From the NCBI GenBank assembly GCA_024699325.1, contig JAILPS010000002.1:1-64000 (forward strand): 64,000 nucleotides of DNA, written 5' to 3'. The stretch comes from Lachnospiraceae bacterium. GTDB lineage: Bacteria; Bacillota; Clostridia; Lachnospirales; Lachnospiraceae. This document shows, one piece after another, positions 62,364-64,000 of the stretch; position 1 is the stretch's first letter, and each line of letters begins with the position of its first letter. The notes beneath the pieces were generated by a model. The model was given only the letters and a program-made list of their open reading frames with translations. It was not told the DNA's origin and made no database searches. Both the position numbers and the translations under genes were made by a program.

Positions 62364-62392
62364 AGTATAACACATCTACTCTGTTTTGTCAT
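62364..62392 (-). promoter_or_regulatory. Promoter of the prmA-cdaR operon
   Basis: Minus-strand ATGACA (62387-62392), 17 bases, TATACT (62364-62369). Both boxes match five of six consensus bases. Confidence 0.7.
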
Positions 62393-62445
62393 TTATATGT
62401 TTAAAATATATTGAGAAAACTGTCAGACGTCAGAGTACTAAAATG

Positions 62446-62475
62446 TTGACATATCAAACTACAATATGCTAACAT
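62446..62475 (+). promoter_or_regulatory. Promoter of the HAD phosphatase gene
   Basis: Perfect TTGACA (62446-62451), 18 bases, TAACAT (62470-62475) preceded by TGC. Confidence 0.65.
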
Positions 62476-62505
62476 CTGATTTCAGAATACTACAAGAGGT
62501 ATGCA

Positions 62506-63297
62506 ATGGAAAAGAAAGCAATGTTTTTCGATATAGACGGAACTCTTCTTCCGTCAGGCGGCAAGGAGTTTACCCCCAGCGCCCTAGAGGCAATCAGACA
62601 GGCCAAGGCAAACGGCCATCTAATGTTCATAAACACGGGACGCGTTGTGGCAAACTTAGAGGATTTCATGTTTGACCCAGCATTTAACGGCTTCGTATGT
62701 GCGTGTGGCACATACATTTTGATAGACGGGGAGGTTAAGCTCTATGTCCACACCCCTGATGACGTGTGCTCGCGTGTGAGAGAGCTCGCCGACAAATACA
62801 GCATGGACATTGTTTTTGAGAGCCATCACGGCATATACTGTGACAGGGATAAGCTAGTCACAGAGGGCTGCAGAAGTCTCGTAAATACGCTGTTTAAGCG
62901 CGGACAGATTAATCTTACTATTCCCGAGGGCGTTTTAAACTTCGACAAGTTCGTCACCTGGGAGAGGCGCGACAGCGCTCTGTCTGACTTCGTGGAGGCC
63001 GTAAGTCCCTACTATGACTATATCGACCGCCGTGGAGGCTTCGGCGAATATGTTCCGAAGGGATATTCGAAAGCGACAGGAATACAGTTTATTCTTGACC
63101 ACTATAACGTTCCGATTGAGAATGCATACGCCGTCGGAGATTCGACTAACGACCTCCCCATGCTTAAGTTTGTCCCCCACTCCATCGCCATGGGCAATTC
63201 ATTTCCACAGTCACTCTTTGACGAGGTGGAATATGTGACCGACGACATAGACAGCGACGGCATAAAAAATGCTCTGATACACTACGGTTTTATATAA
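62506..63297 (+). CDS. HAD-superfamily (Cof-type) phosphatase
   Basis: A 263-residue cytosolic hydrolase of the HAD IIB/Cof group. FFDIDGTLLPSGG is motif I with the nucleophile and acid/base aspartates. FINTGR is motif II. A C2B cap domain occupies about 85-185. VGDSTNDLPML is motif IV, and the lysine of motif III stands in GYSKATGI. Relatives act on sugar phosphates, flavin or pyridoxal phosphate, but the substrate cannot be inferred. It stands alone, divergent from prmA. Confidence 0.93.
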   Translation: MEKKAMFFDIDGTLLPSGGKEFTPSALEAIRQAKANGHLMFINTGRVVANLEDFMFDPAFNGFVCACGTYILIDGEVKLYVHTPDDVCSRVRELADKYSMDIVFESHHGIYCDRDKLVTEGCRSLVNTLFKRGQINLTIPEGVLNFDKFVTWERRDSALSDFVEAVSPYYDYIDRRGGFGEYVPKGYSKATGIQFILDHYNVPIENAYAVGDSTNDLPMLKFVPHSIAMGNSFPQSLFDEVEYVTDDIDSDGIKNALIHYGFI

Positions 63298-63302
63298 TAT
63301 AA

Positions 63303-63332
63303 AAAGCGCAGATGAATGATCATCTGCGCTTT
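63303..63332. terminator. Bidirectional terminator between convergent genes
   Basis: AAAGCGCAGATGA pairs perfectly with TCATCTGCGCTTT around ATGA. The plus side ends TTTAATTAA, the minus side TTTTTATATT. Confidence 0.9.
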
Positions 63333-63387
63333 AATTAACAATAATTCTATGTTCTTCGGACTGTCAGTTTCCCAACAAAACTCAACA

Positions 63388-64000
63388 TTAGAAGTAAACC
63401 ACCTCATCTGCAGGCTTTTCTGCCTCTGATACATTATCTGCATAGATTACAGGACCATTGCCCCTGTACTGGCGGACATATTCGTACTTAATCCTGCCTG
63501 TAACCATAACCCACTGACCACTCTTAAGTTTGCGCGCATATTTGCTGTGGCAGACAAAGCCGATAAACTGAAGATCTGCGGCGCAGCATGTCATGGCGTG
63601 GCGTCCGGGAACGAAAACTCCTGATATCAGATCTGCACTCTTTAGAACCATTCCCTTAAACTTAACGGTCTTGCCGTCATAAACCTCGGGGTGCTCCTGG
63701 GCGTCAACATAGAAGATGCCGTAGTCGTAATCCTCTATCTCTATAACGTCAGCGTTGATATCGTATGGAAGCTCATCCACGGCGTCCATCATCTCGCCGT
63801 CCCTGCCCTCGAATATAACCTGGGCACGGCTGTTGACCGCCTTGATGCTTCTTCTGAACTTCGTGAGAGGTGTGTCGGCGTCACATCTGTTGAAGATTAC
63901 CATATCGGCTTCTCCAACCATGGACACAATCATGGACTTCATGTTGTTGTTGGCTGAATACATTGCAAATGTTGAGCCGTCAACCATGGTGATGACCTGG
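63388..64000 (-). CDS. G3E (CobW-like) GTPase fused to YcgQ-like domain, 5' end outside window
   Basis: The last 204 residues of a larger protein whose start lies beyond the right edge. The first visible part (ITMVDGSTFAMYS, VSMVGEADMVIFNRCD) matches the middle of CobW/G3E GTPases, with NRCD as the guanine-specific NKxD motif. The C-terminal part (VKFKGMVLKS, GRHAMTCCAADLQFIGFVC, GQWVMVTGRI) resembles the C-terminal domain of YcgQ/TIGR03943 proteins, which are encoded with YcgR-type permeases. G3E proteins insert or chaperone metals, often zinc. The two adjacent cysteines could bind metal. A metal-homeostasis role is inference. Confidence 0.75.
   Translation of the reverse strand, partial: QVITMVDGSTFAMYSANNNMKSMIVSMVGEADMVIFNRCDADTPLTKFRRSIKAVNSRAQVIFEGRDGEMMDAVDELPYDINADVIEIEDYDYGIFYVDAQEHPEVYDGKTVKFKGMVLKSADLISGVFVPGRHAMTCCAADLQFIGFVCHSKYARKLKSGQWVMVTGRIKYEYVRQYRGNGPVIYADNVSEAEKPADEVVYF

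Overview
This window looks like chromosome from an anaerobic, low-to-mid GC Firmicute, most likely a Lachnospiraceae-type Clostridium relative. The pointers are a complete Rnf complex in clostridial order (rnfCDGEAB), pyruvate phosphate dikinase, a type III pantothenate kinase, a CdaA/CdaR c-di-AMP pair, a membrane-anchored GH9 cellulase and AGGAGG-type ribosome binding sites throughout. I do not assign a species. I saw no rRNA, tRNA, CRISPR array, insertion sequence or prophage. The genes are almost all on the minus strand, in tight operons separated by clear hairpin terminators.

Layout. 1-730: 5' part of a putative HEYGH membrane metalloprotease and a spacer. 730-3369: ppdK. 3498-9514: a competence-type operon (comEA-like lipoprotein, OmpR-family regulator, histidine kinase, GerMN lipoprotein, comEC). 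9643-13346: an ATPase plus two ABC-2 permeases. 13483-17003: a heterodimeric ABC exporter with one degenerate ATP site. 17290-18696 (plus): a PurF paralogue that has lost its glutamine site. 18780-21563: a GH9 cellulase with a C-terminal membrane anchor. 21601-26551: a pantothenate/CoA operon (panG-type reductase, panB, panC, panD, coaBC, coaX) whose leader can fold into a hairpin resembling the pan RNA motif. 26742-29873: a NUDIX hydrolase and an EAL c-di-GMP phosphodiesterase fused to a GIG-repeat beta-helix-like domain. Divergent from these, 30069-34559 (plus) encodes a 1496-residue hybrid phosphorelay sensor.

34799-38023: carB. 38192-43165: the Rnf operon, with a near-consensus Rex operator upstream and a divergent LysR regulator (43387-44277). 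44346-45920: ilvN-ilvC. 46129-47544: HtrA protease. 47693-56642: a surface-polysaccharide locus (LCP ligase, initiating phosphosugar transferase, two GT2 enzymes, ABC exporter pair, Wzx-like flippase, Wzy-like polymerase). Upstream of it and almost without gaps lies 56659-62308: prmA, rsmE, two unknown membrane proteins, cdaA and cdaR. 62506-63297 (plus) is a HAD phosphatase. The window ends inside a G3E GTPase fused to a YcgQ-like domain.

How it fits together. PPDK and Rnf suit a sugar fermenter that saves energy through PPi and an ion gradient. The cellulase and phosphorelay sensor suit life on plant polysaccharide. The envelope genes, c-di-AMP synthesis, HtrA and LCP protein form a cell-surface block. 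Signalling is dense: a classical two-component pair, a hybrid kinase, an EAL protein, a diadenylate cyclase and a LysR regulator. The least ordinary items are the EAL/beta-helix fusion, the glutamine-site-dead PurF paralogue, the anchored GH9 enzyme beside the CoA genes, and the pan-like and Rex-like regulatory sites.
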